NCBI GenBank assembly: GCA_019638495.1 | Contig: JAHBTQ010000002.1 | Coordinates: forward strand, 496,001 to 560,000 | Direction: 5' to 3' | Length of the DNA stretch: 64,000 bases | Origin: Taibaiella sp. | Lineage (GTDB): Bacteria > Bacteroidota > Bacteroidia > Chitinophagales > Chitinophagaceae | The notes under the pieces: generated by a model | The model's database searches: none | What the model was told of the DNA's origin: nothing | Seen by the model: only the letters and a program-made list of their open reading frames with translations | Made by a program: the position numbers and the translations under genes | In this document: piece after piece, positions 33,144 to 41,364 of the stretch | Numbering within the stretch: position 1 is the first letter of the stretch | How the letters are laid out: each line of letters opens with the position of its first letter

Positions 33144-34315
33144 TCAGCAATTTTGCCTGCCAGGGAGCGAACTTCATCCTCTGTCCAGGTGACCCGAATG
33201 CCAAATGATATGAGCCTGCCAATAACCTCTTGTGACTTCGGCAAATCCAGTTCCGCATAATTCTGTGGAGCGCCCAGGAGTTGAACTGGCAGCTTAGACG
33301 TAGTTCGCAGTTCTTTAATGTGATCCCATTGATTGATGAAGTGATACATGTTTACATACCAGTAATTGAAACCACCTACACCGGCTTTGTTCAATTCATC
33401 TACCGTGCGCTTTGCTGCCTCTGTGTCTGGCAGGAACATATTGAGGAAAGTAGCAGAGTCGCCGGATGGATCAGCAAGGCGTGCAAATGAAATACCTTCC
33501 GTCTGCGAAAGTATTTCAGTAAGCAGGTTTTTGTTCTTGCGGTTCATCTCCACGATGTGCGGTACGCGGCGTGTCTGTGCCAGACCCACAGCCGCGTGCA
33601 GTTCGCTGATGCGGTAGTTGAAACCCAGGATAGGGTGCTGCTCCATGCCGCGGTTACTACCTATGTGGTCGTGACCATGGTCTGAATAGGAATCTGCATT
33701 CCTGTAAACGGCCTCATCATTCGTAACGAGTACGCCACCTTCGCCCGCTGTGGCGATTTTAAAGAAGTCGAACGAGTAGCTTCCGGCTTTGCCAAAAAGA
33801 CCTGTATATGTGCCCTTATAAGAAGCCGCGAACGCCTGGCCGGCATCTTCCACCAGTACAAGGTTGTGCTCATTAATTACTGCAATTAGTGCATCCATAT
33901 CAGCCATGCCACCGCACATATGCACCAGGCAAACTGCCTTTGTTCTTGGCGTTACCACTGCTTTAATGCCCTCTGCGCTTAGGCAAAGCGTTTCATCTAT
34001 CTCAGCAAATACGGGAATAGCTCCGACAAAAAGAACAGCCTCTATGGTAGCGATGTAGGTGAAAGGCGGGACAATGACCTCGTCGCCTGTACCAATGCCC
34101 GATGCTGCAAGTGCTGTAGCAATAGCCGTGCTGCCGCTGGACATTGCATGCGCATACTTAGCGCCGGTTATCTTAGCCACTTCGGCCTCAAACTCGCGGG
34201 CCTTCCAGATGCCATTGCGCTGCTGGTCGTGGTTGTAGCGGAACAGGATACCTGTCTCCAGTACGTCATTTATCTCTTTACGCTCTTCGTTGCCAAATAG
34301 TTCTGTTCCGGGCAT
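33107..34315 (-). CDS. kdnA: KdnA-like DegT/DnrJ/EryC1 aminotransferase (8-amino-Kdo transaminase)
   Basis: A 402-residue PLP aminotransferase of the sugar-modifying DegT family. Marks: HAMSSGSTAIATALAASGIG (phosphate-binding), DEVIVPPFTYIATIEAVLFVGAIPVF, LVEDAGQAFAASY and the PLP lysine in FDFFKIATAGEGGVLVTND. C-terminal region LDLPKSQEVIGRLISFGIRV. First gene of the Kdo operon. With KdnB it would replace the C8 hydroxyl of Kdo by an amine, giving LPS with Kdo8N. Other DegT sugar aminotransferases are possible, but the adjacent iron dehydrogenase plus kds genes argue for KdnA. Confidence 0.88.
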   Translation of the reverse strand: MPGTELFGNEERKEINDVLETGILFRYNHDQQRNGIWKAREFEAEVAKITGAKYAHAMSSGSTAIATALAASGIGTGDEVIVPPFTYIATIEAVLFVGAIPVFAEIDETLCLSAEGIKAVVTPRTKAVCLVHMCGGMADMDALIAVINEHNLVLVEDAGQAFAASYKGTYTGLFGKAGSYSFDFFKIATAGEGGVLVTNDEAVYRNADSYSDHGHDHIGSNRGMEQHPILGFNYRISELHAAVGLAQTRRVPHIVEMNRKNKNLLTEILSQTEGISFARLADPSGDSATFLNMFLPDTEAAKRTVDELNKAGVGGFNYWYVNMYHFINQWDHIKELRTTSKLPVQLLGAPQNYAELDLPKSQEVIGRLISFGIRVTWTEDEVRSLAGKIAECAKRAMAPQVA

Positions 34316-34337
34316 GAATTGGATGTTTTTTGGTTTG

Positions 34338-34366
34338 CAAAGATACTAACGGTGCTTCATAAACAA
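34338..34366 (-). promoter_or_regulatory. Promoter of the Kdo8N operon
   Basis: TATCTTTG (34338-34345, - strand), with TTG at 34364-34366 separated by 18 bases. One of the few places in the window where both Bacteroidota elements can be seen. The predicted transcript start is about 15 bases before the kdnA ATG. Confidence 0.6.
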
Positions 34367-34420
34367 TTGTTGTAATCCAGAGGACCGCCAGGCTGGTCTA
34401 AACTACATTTCTTTTGTCAT

Positions 34421-34428
34421 TACTTTTG
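34421..34428 (+). promoter_or_regulatory. -7 promoter box for thiL, almost abutting the start codon
   Basis: TACTTTTG, five bases before the ATG, implying a transcript with little or no 5' leader. Confidence 0.5.
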
Positions 34429-34433
34429 CGGGC

Positions 34434-35456
34434 ATGAGAACAGAAATAGCCTCCCTTGGTGAATTTGGCCTTATCAGGCATCTGACTGAAGAGAATGAGA
34501 CGCGAAATGCAGGCACGCTATTGAGCGTGGGTGATGATGCTGCAGTAATAGACCAGTTTGGCCGCCAGTCAGTAATATCCACTGATATGCTGGTAGAGGG
34601 GGTGCACTTTGATCTCATGTATACTCCGCTGAAGCACCTGGGCTACAAAGCTGTGGTGGTGAACCTGTCTGACATTTATGCCATGATGGCCACGCCAACT
34701 CAGATAACGCTGAGCATTGCCGTGTCCAATAAGGTTTCGGTAGAGGCGCTGGAAGAGTTTTATGAGGGGGTTTATGCAGCCTGCGAGAAATACAATGTAG
34801 ACCTGATAGGCGGAGATACCACAACATCACGTTCGGGCCTGATAATCAGTGTCACGGCGATAGGGGAGGTAGCACCAGACAAATTTGTTACCCGTTCAGG
34901 TGCAAAACCGGGCGATCTTGTCTGTGTTTCGGGCGACCTCGGTTCGGCGTACCTGGGACTGCAATTGCTGGAGCGCGAGAAGAAGATATTCCTGGAGAAT
35001 CCGGGTGTTCAGCCCGATCTGCAACAGCAATCGTACCTGGTGGGCAGAATACTGAAGCCGGAGGCACAAATGGATATCGTGGAGTGGCTGCAGGAGAAGG
35101 GTATCATGCCAACGTCAATGATCGATATCAGCGACGGGTTAAGTTCGGAGTTGCTGCACATTTGTCGCGCCAGCGAGGTGGGCTGCGTATTGTATGAAGA
35201 CAAGATCCCGGTGTCAGACGAGGCGCGGCCAATGGCTATGCAGTTCAATGTTTCGGTAACCACATGCGCCCTGAATGGGGGAGAGGACTATGAATTGCTG
35301 TTCACTGTGACGCAGGAAGACTATGAAAAGGTGTCAAAAAATGGCCTGATAAGCGTAATTGGTTACATAACCGAGGCGGCCGAGGGCGCCCACCTTATTA
35401 CTAAGGGCGGCAACAAGCACCCGCTTACAGCGCAGGGATGGAATTCGTTTGGGTAG
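34434..35456 (+). CDS. thiL: Thiamine-monophosphate kinase
   Basis: Phosphorylates thiamine monophosphate to the pyrophosphate cofactor. 340 residues of the PurM/AIRS fold: SLGEFGLIRHL, SVGDDAAVID (Mg/ATP aspartates), STDMLVEGVHFDL, HLGYKAVVVNLSDIYAMMA, VDLIGGDTTTS, GAKPGDLVCVSGDLGSAYLGL, SMIDISDGLSSELLHI and NGGEDYELLFTV. Length typical. Stands alone, divergent from the Kdo operon; no other thi genes nearby. Confidence 0.96.
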   Translation: MRTEIASLGEFGLIRHLTEENETRNAGTLLSVGDDAAVIDQFGRQSVISTDMLVEGVHFDLMYTPLKHLGYKAVVVNLSDIYAMMATPTQITLSIAVSNKVSVEALEEFYEGVYAACEKYNVDLIGGDTTTSRSGLIISVTAIGEVAPDKFVTRSGAKPGDLVCVSGDLGSAYLGLQLLEREKKIFLENPGVQPDLQQQSYLVGRILKPEAQMDIVEWLQEKGIMPTSMIDISDGLSSELLHICRASEVGCVLYEDKIPVSDEARPMAMQFNVSVTTCALNGGEDYELLFTVTQEDYEKVSKNGLISVIGYITEAAEGAHLITKGGNKHPLTAQGWNSFG

Positions 35457-35458
35457 GT

Positions 35459-35929
35459 CTATTCGTAGAGGTAGATTTGAATTGTTGAGACGGTGTATCC
35501 CGACACATCATCGACATATTCTGATACGTTAGTGGTAACACCATTTATCGTGTAACTACCACCGCAAGAGGTAACTGCATCGGCGCCGCGGGAGACCTTC
35601 TCGTGGTCAATGGTAATATTTGTGATACGCTTTTCAATCCCCGAGGGGCGGAATATGATCTTGTAGTCGTACTCTGGAGTTAAGCCACTGGCAACAACTG
35701 CCCAGAACGGTGCGTCGGGACGGGGTTGGTACTGCAACTCGTTCATTGAAGAATCTAACATCATCTGAAAATTGCTGCCTTTCTGGTACTTTATCAGGGT
35801 GGCTGTGCTGTCGATAAATGATTTCCAGTCGCGACTTGCGTATGCGGTTATCGAGTCCTGAGCATGGCAATAGTAACGTATACAACCGGTAAGGGATAGC
35901 AGTGTAGCCAGAAGTAGCGGGTATTTCAT
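35459..35929 (-). CDS. Small lipoprotein of unknown function
   Basis: A 156-residue protein. Starting at ATG 35929 gives a lipoprotein signal MKYPLLLATLLSLTGC, the lipobox Cys being residue 16. The mature part contains DSSMNELQYQPRPDAPFWAV, TPEYDYKIIF and a C-terminal strand-rich region ending TVSTIQIYLYE. Not recognised. Its stop lies 2 bases from the end of thiL (convergent). Confidence 0.65.
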   Translation of the reverse strand: MKYPLLLATLLSLTGCIRYYCHAQDSITAYASRDWKSFIDSTATLIKYQKGSNFQMMLDSSMNELQYQPRPDAPFWAVVASGLTPEYDYKIIFRPSGIEKRITNITIDHEKVSRGADAVTSCGGSYTINGVTTNVSEYVDDVSGYTVSTIQIYLYE

Positions 35930-36051
35930 AAAGGAGTTTACCATTGCGCATGACAAAAATCGTGCCCGGATATAATTGCTTACATCAATAATACGCTGAA
36001 AACTTACAAATCAACACTAGCGTTTAGTAAATCAACGAGTTCCTTTGGGTT

Positions 36052-36059
36052 TACCTTTG
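36052..36059 (+). promoter_or_regulatory. -7 promoter box upstream of the hibernation factor gene
   Basis: TACCTTTG, 61 bases before the ATG, giving a leader of about 55 bases. Confidence 0.45.
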
Positions 36060-36120
36060 CGTCATATTTCTGAGATGCCCGATAGTCTGCGCTTAGCTAA
36101 CCTAATAAAAACACGTCACT

Positions 36121-36438
36121 ATGATAGTACAATTCAATACATCGAGCAATGTAAATGGCAGGGAGCGCGTAATTAACCCGTTTATTGACCTGATTACAGA
36201 AGAGTTGGGCAGGTATAAAGAGCACATCAGCCGTATTGAGGCACATCTTACTGACGAAGACGGTCGAAAAAACGGAGGTGACGACAAAAGATGTGTTCTT
36301 GAGGCGCGAATAGAGGGAAGGTCTCCGGTAGCAGTTCATGGTCACGGCGATACTTATCAGCAGGCGGTTGACAGCGGGATAGATAAGCTGAAAGCTGCCC
36401 TTGATACTATTTTCGGCAAGGCTTTGAGGCATCATTAG
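36121..36438 (+). CDS. HPF/RaiA-family ribosome hibernation factor
   Basis: A 105-residue short-form member of the sigma-54-modulation/HPF family that docks in the ribosomal A/P site on growth arrest. Sequence shows the alpha-beta-alpha fold: helix RVINPFIDLITEELGRYKEHI, strand SRIEAHLTDEDGR, strand KRCVLEARIEGRSPVAVHG and final helix TYQQAVDSGIDKLKAALDTI. The basic surface patch is less marked than in HPF. No long-form C-terminal domain. Confidence 0.85.
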   Translation: MIVQFNTSSNVNGRERVINPFIDLITEELGRYKEHISRIEAHLTDEDGRKNGGDDKRCVLEARIEGRSPVAVHGHGDTYQQAVDSGIDKLKAALDTIFGKALRHH

Positions 36439-36626
36439 ATTGCACGAGGGGGCAATTGCGATTTTGATAGGCTGAGTAGCTATCTAAGAACGGGAATTCG
36501 GGTGCCCAAAATAAGCCGCCAACCATTTTCCTGTCTTTTTGTGTCTTATTTCATTGAGTCATAATCGCTTGCTTTTTTTGGGCTTGTCGATAATATTTGT
36601 ATCTTGGTACCAAATATCTAACCTTC

Positions 36627-37193
36627 ATGAAATTAGGAAAGCTGGCGTTGGTAACTGTATCCCTGCTTGCTGCGGTTATAGGCACTACATTTATTACATC
36701 TTGTGAGCCCAATGCGTGTGATGGCATCAACTGCCAGAATGGTGGATCGTGCGGGCATGGCGAGTGTAATTGCCCCACCGGCTGGGAGGGATCCCTGTGC
36801 GAAACCAAGAAAAGGGATAGGTATATAGGGGTTTATGCCGGGTATATGTATTGCGATAATGGCGCTCCTACTATCGATACGGTAAGTATTGCCGCAGCCA
36901 ATCGGGGCATTCTTAGCGTGGACGTGTATGTGAAAAGCTTGTTTGAGTCTGAAAAAAAGGTATTACAGGGATATGTAGTCAGCAACGAAGCTGCATATAG
37001 CGTAGAGGTGACAAATAACGACAGCGCAAAGGCCGGTTCAGACTATTACCTAAGGAATTTCGATGTTACACTTCAGTCCGATAAGAGCCTGAAACTCCAC
37101 ATTTACGAGCACAATTACACTGCTAAAGAAGATACGATACAGCACAGCTGCCAATTTGTGGGTACGGTAATACCTACCACCAAGGTGAAATAG
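36627..37193 (+). CDS. Lipoprotein with an EGF-like domain
   Basis: A 188-residue protein. The signal peptide (MKLGKLALVTVSLLAAVIGT) ends in a lipobox-like FITSC. One EGF-like repeat follows directly: six cysteines in CDGINCQNGGSCGHGECNC and GWEGSLCET, matching the C-x-N-G-G-x-C and C-x-C-x(5)-G-x-x-C pattern. The last ~130 residues are beta-rich (YIGVYAGYMYCDNG, SDYYLRNFDVTLQSDKSLKL) and recall small lipocalin-like lipoproteins of the phylum. ATG at 36627 preferred over a start 30 bases earlier. Surface role likely, function unknown. Confidence 0.78.
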   Translation: MKLGKLALVTVSLLAAVIGTTFITSCEPNACDGINCQNGGSCGHGECNCPTGWEGSLCETKKRDRYIGVYAGYMYCDNGAPTIDTVSIAAANRGILSVDVYVKSLFESEKKVLQGYVVSNEAAYSVEVTNNDSAKAGSDYYLRNFDVTLQSDKSLKLHIYEHNYTAKEDTIQHSCQFVGTVIPTTKVK

Positions 37194-37215
37194 TAGTTAA
37201 AAAATATTCATTGTG

Positions 37216-37243
37216 AAAAGAGCCCTGTATGGGCTCTTTTTTC
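37216..37243 (+). terminator. Terminator after the EGF-domain lipoprotein gene
   Basis: Stem AAAAGAGCCC / GGGCTCTTTT, loop TGTAT, then TTTC. It lies inside an upstream in-frame extension of gldA and so rules out the start at 37213. Confidence 0.85.
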
Positions 37244-37275
37244 TGTCCTATCTTAGCGGTTCTTATCCTGGTATC

Positions 37276-38187
37276 ATGTCTATAAAAGTAGAAGGCCTTA
37301 CAAAACTCTATGACGAGCAACGCGCTGTTGACAATATTTCCTTTGAAATAAAGAAAGGTGAGATCTGTGGTTTCCTGGGCCCGAATGGAGCCGGAAAGTC
37401 TACGACAATGAAGATGATAACAGGTTTTCTGCCTCCTTCAGACGGCAAGGTGACCGTCTGCGGGTTTGACGTTGCCGAAAAGCCCGGAGAAGTCCGTAAA
37501 AGGATTGGATATCTGCCCGAGGCTAATCCTTTGTACTTTGAAATGTACGTGCGCGAATACCTGGAGTTTAGTGCCGGGTTGCATGGCCTGGGTGCGGACA
37601 GCAAGGCTGCAATTGAGCGGATGATACAAATGACAGGGCTGGAGAAAGAAGCGCACAAGAAGATCGGGGCTCTCTCAAAGGGTTATAAACAGCGTGTGAG
37701 CCTGGCCCAGGCTATGCTGCACGACCCGGAGGTCCTGATTCTTGATGAACCAACATCAGGCCTTGACCCCAACCAGATCATTGAAATAAGGGATCTAATC
37801 AGGACCATTGGCGCTAACAAAACAGTTCTGCTTTCCACGCACATCATGCAGGAGGTGCAAGCCATGTGCAGCAGGGTAATCATCATCAACAATGGCAAGA
37901 TCGTTGCAGACGACTCGATAGAACACCTTCAAAAGGCTAATACCCGACAAGACGTGTTGCTCGTTGAATTTGAGAAGGAAGTAAAGGAGGCAGCGCTTAC
38001 TTCCCTGGCAAATGTGCAGCGGGCCGAGAATCATGGGGGTAACAAATGGAAATTGGTTACTTCAGAGCCAGATGCACTGCGTCGTGAGGTAATGCAATGG
38101 GCACTGGACAGCAACATCAATATAAGCTCCATGCAGGTGCAGACAGAGTCGCTGGAGGACGTGTTCCGGACGCTTACAAAGAAGTAG
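37276..38187 (+). CDS. gldA: Gliding motility ABC transporter ATP-binding protein GldA
   Basis: A 303-residue ABC ATPase. Walker A GFLGPNGAGKSTTMKMITG, signature LSKGYKQRVSLAQAML, Walker B VLILDEPTSGLDP and the switch His in LLSTHIMQEV. The C-terminal ~80 residues (VEFEKEVKEAALTSL, SLEDVFRTLTKK) match GldA and related type-2 exporters. Start is MSIKVEGLTKLYDEQ after the terminator. gldF/gldG permease genes are not adjacent. Confidence 0.92.
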   Translation: MSIKVEGLTKLYDEQRAVDNISFEIKKGEICGFLGPNGAGKSTTMKMITGFLPPSDGKVTVCGFDVAEKPGEVRKRIGYLPEANPLYFEMYVREYLEFSAGLHGLGADSKAAIERMIQMTGLEKEAHKKIGALSKGYKQRVSLAQAMLHDPEVLILDEPTSGLDPNQIIEIRDLIRTIGANKTVLLSTHIMQEVQAMCSRVIIINNGKIVADDSIEHLQKANTRQDVLLVEFEKEVKEAALTSLANVQRAENHGGNKWKLVTSEPDALRREVMQWALDSNINISSMQVQTESLEDVFRTLTKK

Positions 38188-38189
38188 GT

Positions 38190-39425
38190 CTATTTTGCGA
38201 TTCCCTGGATGTACCCGAGATATTTCTTAGCCAGTACTTCCCGGTCAAAGTTCTCGCGTGCGTACTTGTAGCCACTTTCACCCTCCCGCTCTATGCGCGA
38301 TGGCTCAGCAAGATATTCCCGGATGATGCGGTCATACTCACTTATATTTTCAGGCTCTACGTAGGTTCCTGCTTGCGCGTCTTCGAGCAACTCTCGCGAC
38401 ACACCGTCTATTGCCATAAGGATTGGCCGCTTGCAGGACATGTAGTCAAATGTCTTATTAGAATAGACTGTTTTGAATGTGTCTACGCGTTTCAATACCG
38501 ATGCGCCCATCTCAGACGCCAGAATGAAGCGAAATACATCCGCTTTCGGCACAGCATCAAGGAAGCGCACATTCGTAATGTTTCTTTCCTTACCTAACTT
38601 CACCAGTCGCTCTTTTTCCATACCCTGACCTATGAGCAGGAAAAGTACATTGGTATCTGCCAGGGCTTGCCCGGCGTCCAGCACCTGCTCCAGGTGGTTG
38701 GCAACGCCGTGAGCACCTACATAGGTAATGACGAAATGACCTTCCAGGTTGTGCTCGCGACGGAATGACGGTCGGTCAAAATCCTTCAACAATCGCTCAG
38801 ATAGGCTGAAGTCTGCTGCGTTTGAGATCTGAATGAGTTTGTTTTCGGGTATGCCTTTTTTGTCACGCAAGGTTTTGTAGAAAGCCGGGGTGAGTACGTT
38901 GATGAGTTTTGCCCGCTTGTATATAAAAGCCTCAACCCAATAAGCCAGTTTGATGATGAGCTTGTTTGTGAGTATACCGGTATCAATGGCAGATTCCGGC
39001 CACAGGTCACGTACCTCAAAAACAAATGGCATGCGGCGAAGCCTTGAAACCAGGTAACCGGTGATGCCTACAAATAATGGGGGAGAAGTAACGATCACCA
39101 CGTCAAACTTGCCCTTGGCTTTGAACAGGCCGGCATAAAGAGCCGAGAACATAAAAGAAAAATAACCCCAAAGGCGGCCCAGGAAGCTCCTGTTGTATGA
39201 CTCGGAAACATGACACCGCCACACATTGACAGCACCCTGTTGTTTGTTTACGAAGTATTTCCCCTTGTATTCTGCACGTTTTTCATTTCCGTTGTAGTGC
39301 ATCATACCAGCAAGTACCGTTACGGAGTGGCCCGCGTCTGTCCATATACGTGTAAACTCATTCCAGCGGGAACCACCGGGATCGTCTTCTTCCAGGAAAT
39401 ATTGGTGAATCAGGAGGATATTCAT
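38190..39425 (-). CDS. GT4-family glycosyltransferase (WbuB-like)
   Basis: A 411-residue retaining glycosyltransferase of the GT-B fold. N-terminus MNILLIHQYFLEEDDPGGSRWNEF, donor-binding domain with FVITYVGAHGVANHLEQVLDA, VLFLLIGQGMEKERL, VRFLDAVPKADV and the acidic region SEMGASVLKRVDTFKTVYSNKTFDYMSC. Last gene of a five-gene surface polysaccharide operon. Start at 39425 chosen because the ten codons upstream show no family similarity. Sugar specificity not readable. Confidence 0.9.
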   Translation of the reverse strand: MNILLIHQYFLEEDDPGGSRWNEFTRIWTDAGHSVTVLAGMMHYNGNEKRAEYKGKYFVNKQQGAVNVWRCHVSESYNRSFLGRLWGYFSFMFSALYAGLFKAKGKFDVVIVTSPPLFVGITGYLVSRLRRMPFVFEVRDLWPESAIDTGILTNKLIIKLAYWVEAFIYKRAKLINVLTPAFYKTLRDKKGIPENKLIQISNAADFSLSERLLKDFDRPSFRREHNLEGHFVITYVGAHGVANHLEQVLDAGQALADTNVLFLLIGQGMEKERLVKLGKERNITNVRFLDAVPKADVFRFILASEMGASVLKRVDTFKTVYSNKTFDYMSCKRPILMAIDGVSRELLEDAQAGTYVEPENISEYDRIIREYLAEPSRIEREGESGYKYARENFDREVLAKKYLGYIQGIAK

Positions 39426-39461
39426 TCGGGCCGTAAAATTAGCAGAATTCAGCAAACGCTG

Positions 39462-41357
39462 TTATGCTCCTTTGATTGAAAAGGTTGTTGTGATCTCTGA
39501 TCCAGCGACAGAAAACGCCATTTCTATGTTTTCTTCTTTAGCGCCATAAAGCGAAGAGTACCAACCCGCCTTTTCAGCAACAATAACCGCACCATCGCTG
39601 TTCTTAGAAGGGATCAGTTCAATATTCTGAACCTCCTCCTTAGCTACATGCCATAATTGCGTTAGCTGCGTGCCATGTGGCGCTCCGGACACAACATCAT
39701 GTACCACCCATGTCGGTTCGCCTTTTCTTTTGGTAATGGTCCTGGTGTGTGTTATGCCTGGTGATAAATGTGCAAATGCATGTATGGATCCCTTGAAGCG
39801 GAATAAAGTTTCTTCTTCTCTTATCGACGCGTCGATGCGTTTGGTCCAGTTATACCATATAAAGCGCCCGCCTTTCTGCATCTGGTCCAGGTCATTCAGC
39901 ATAACTGTGTTGTGCGAACGCGTGCCGCTGAAATAGCGTATAGTTTCAGAGTCTGTGTTGTATTTGTAACTGCCGGCATCCATCAGGACATTTCTTCCCT
40001 TGTACCACACATCTAAGTGCAGGTTGTCTGCCTGGGAAGGGCGGTCCTTGTAGCTGCCGCATCTGATGAAGGTAAGCGTCTCCGGTTCCCGTATGATATA
40101 ATAACCTCCAATATCAAACGAATGAATTCCGGGCTTTGGGGACCATCTTTGTTTCATAGCCACTTGGCTCCCGTACCATAGTTCGTCCTCAAAGGCTGTG
40201 GTAATATCTATATCCATTCCCAGGCAAGCCGATAGAGCCTGTAACTGGGGTCTATAGTCGCGATAATGAGTGTCTGAGAGCCGAAAGAAAAGTGCTCCGT
40301 CATTAGCACCATAGTTAGGCAACCAACCATTTTCCTCAACCATGCAGGTGCGCAGGAATTGAACAGATTTACGTGCACGGTCATAAACAACCTCAGAAAA
40401 TACCTCACCATTCTTTTCTGACAGTGTTATGGCCCAGGTAAGTAGTTGAATAACTACACGGTGATAATTCATTGAGAACTGCAGGAAGGTACCGTCTTCA
40501 TAGACCTGGTAGGCGATCTCCTCCTCAAACCACTTCTTACCGTACTCCTTCCATTTTTGCACACCTGGCAGCGTAGGGTAGAAGATGCCTGCAAGGTAGA
40601 GCATAAGTGTTTCCGTTATGGCGTGGTTGTTGCGGACCGCAATACGGGAAAAGTTGATGTTGTTGTAGATATGGTGCAGGTGCCAGTAGATGGCATACTG
40701 CATTTTTGAAAAGACCGCTTCCGACAGTGCCGGAGAATCTCGGTAAAAGTGAAGCGCAAACGTCCAGTTTAGAATGCGCAACGACATTTCCTGGCTACAT
40801 CTATAGTTGGGCCCGCAATTCACCGGGTTCTTGTCTATCCACGAAATTATGTCACGGAATACCAGTTCGGCATTATCCTGCGAAAAGTGGTGATCGTAGC
40901 GTATGATATCATAGAGGTCGGAGAAACGCGATTTCTCCCAGACATATTTGATATCACCAGCCTGCGGCGAGTAGTCGGGTATCTCTGTCCAGTGCTTTGT
41001 TATATCATATACATACCCTGCATCCGGGTTCGTTATCCAGTCGTAATTGGTACCCAGGTCGGTAAGCAGGCTGTTAAACATCAGTAGCTTGCCTTCTTTG
41101 ATCCATTGAAATCTCTGTGCAAGCTCATCCGACGGTTTTTTGGCCAACATCAGCTCACTACGATTTTGAAAGAAGAACTTTGCCGGCAGTTCTTTCCACT
41201 GTCCTAGTGTTATATAAGTCCTGGTAGCTGGCGCCTTGGGAAACCTGCCTTTCAGCAAACCTGTCCGTCTTAATACTTCATGCTTTACCCTATAGGAGAC
41301 ATAACGTGCGCCCATATTCCGGGCAAGGTTCAGCATATTCTTGAGTCTGGCTATCAT
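39462..41357 (-). CDS. Heparinase II/III-like protein
   Basis: A 631-residue protein of the alginate-lyase/heparinase II/III superfamily. The N-terminal alpha/alpha toroid (WTFALHFYRDSPALSEAVFSK, VRNNHAITETLMLYLAGIFY, YQVYEDGTFLQFSMNYHRVV) supplies the Asn-His/Tyr catalytic environment. The C-terminal beta-sandwich (PSQADNLHLDVWYKGRNVLMDAG, GTRSHNTVMLNDLDQ) carries the second conserved His. No signal peptide, as in many EPS-cluster members. Commonly found in Bacteroidota EPS loci beside bi-domain oxidoreductases and GT4 enzymes, as here; may trim or edit uronic-acid polysaccharide. Confidence 0.9.
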   Translation of the reverse strand: MIARLKNMLNLARNMGARYVSYRVKHEVLRRTGLLKGRFPKAPATRTYITLGQWKELPAKFFFQNRSELMLAKKPSDELAQRFQWIKEGKLLMFNSLLTDLGTNYDWITNPDAGYVYDITKHWTEIPDYSPQAGDIKYVWEKSRFSDLYDIIRYDHHFSQDNAELVFRDIISWIDKNPVNCGPNYRCSQEMSLRILNWTFALHFYRDSPALSEAVFSKMQYAIYWHLHHIYNNINFSRIAVRNNHAITETLMLYLAGIFYPTLPGVQKWKEYGKKWFEEEIAYQVYEDGTFLQFSMNYHRVVIQLLTWAITLSEKNGEVFSEVVYDRARKSVQFLRTCMVEENGWLPNYGANDGALFFRLSDTHYRDYRPQLQALSACLGMDIDITTAFEDELWYGSQVAMKQRWSPKPGIHSFDIGGYYIIREPETLTFIRCGSYKDRPSQADNLHLDVWYKGRNVLMDAGSYKYNTDSETIRYFSGTRSHNTVMLNDLDQMQKGGRFIWYNWTKRIDASIREEETLFRFKGSIHAFAHLSPGITHTRTITKRKGEPTWVVHDVVSGAPHGTQLTQLWHVAKEEVQNIELIPSKNSDGAVIVAEKAGWYSSLYGAKEENIEMAFSVAGSEITTTFSIKGA

Positions 41358-41364
41358 TGGCAGG

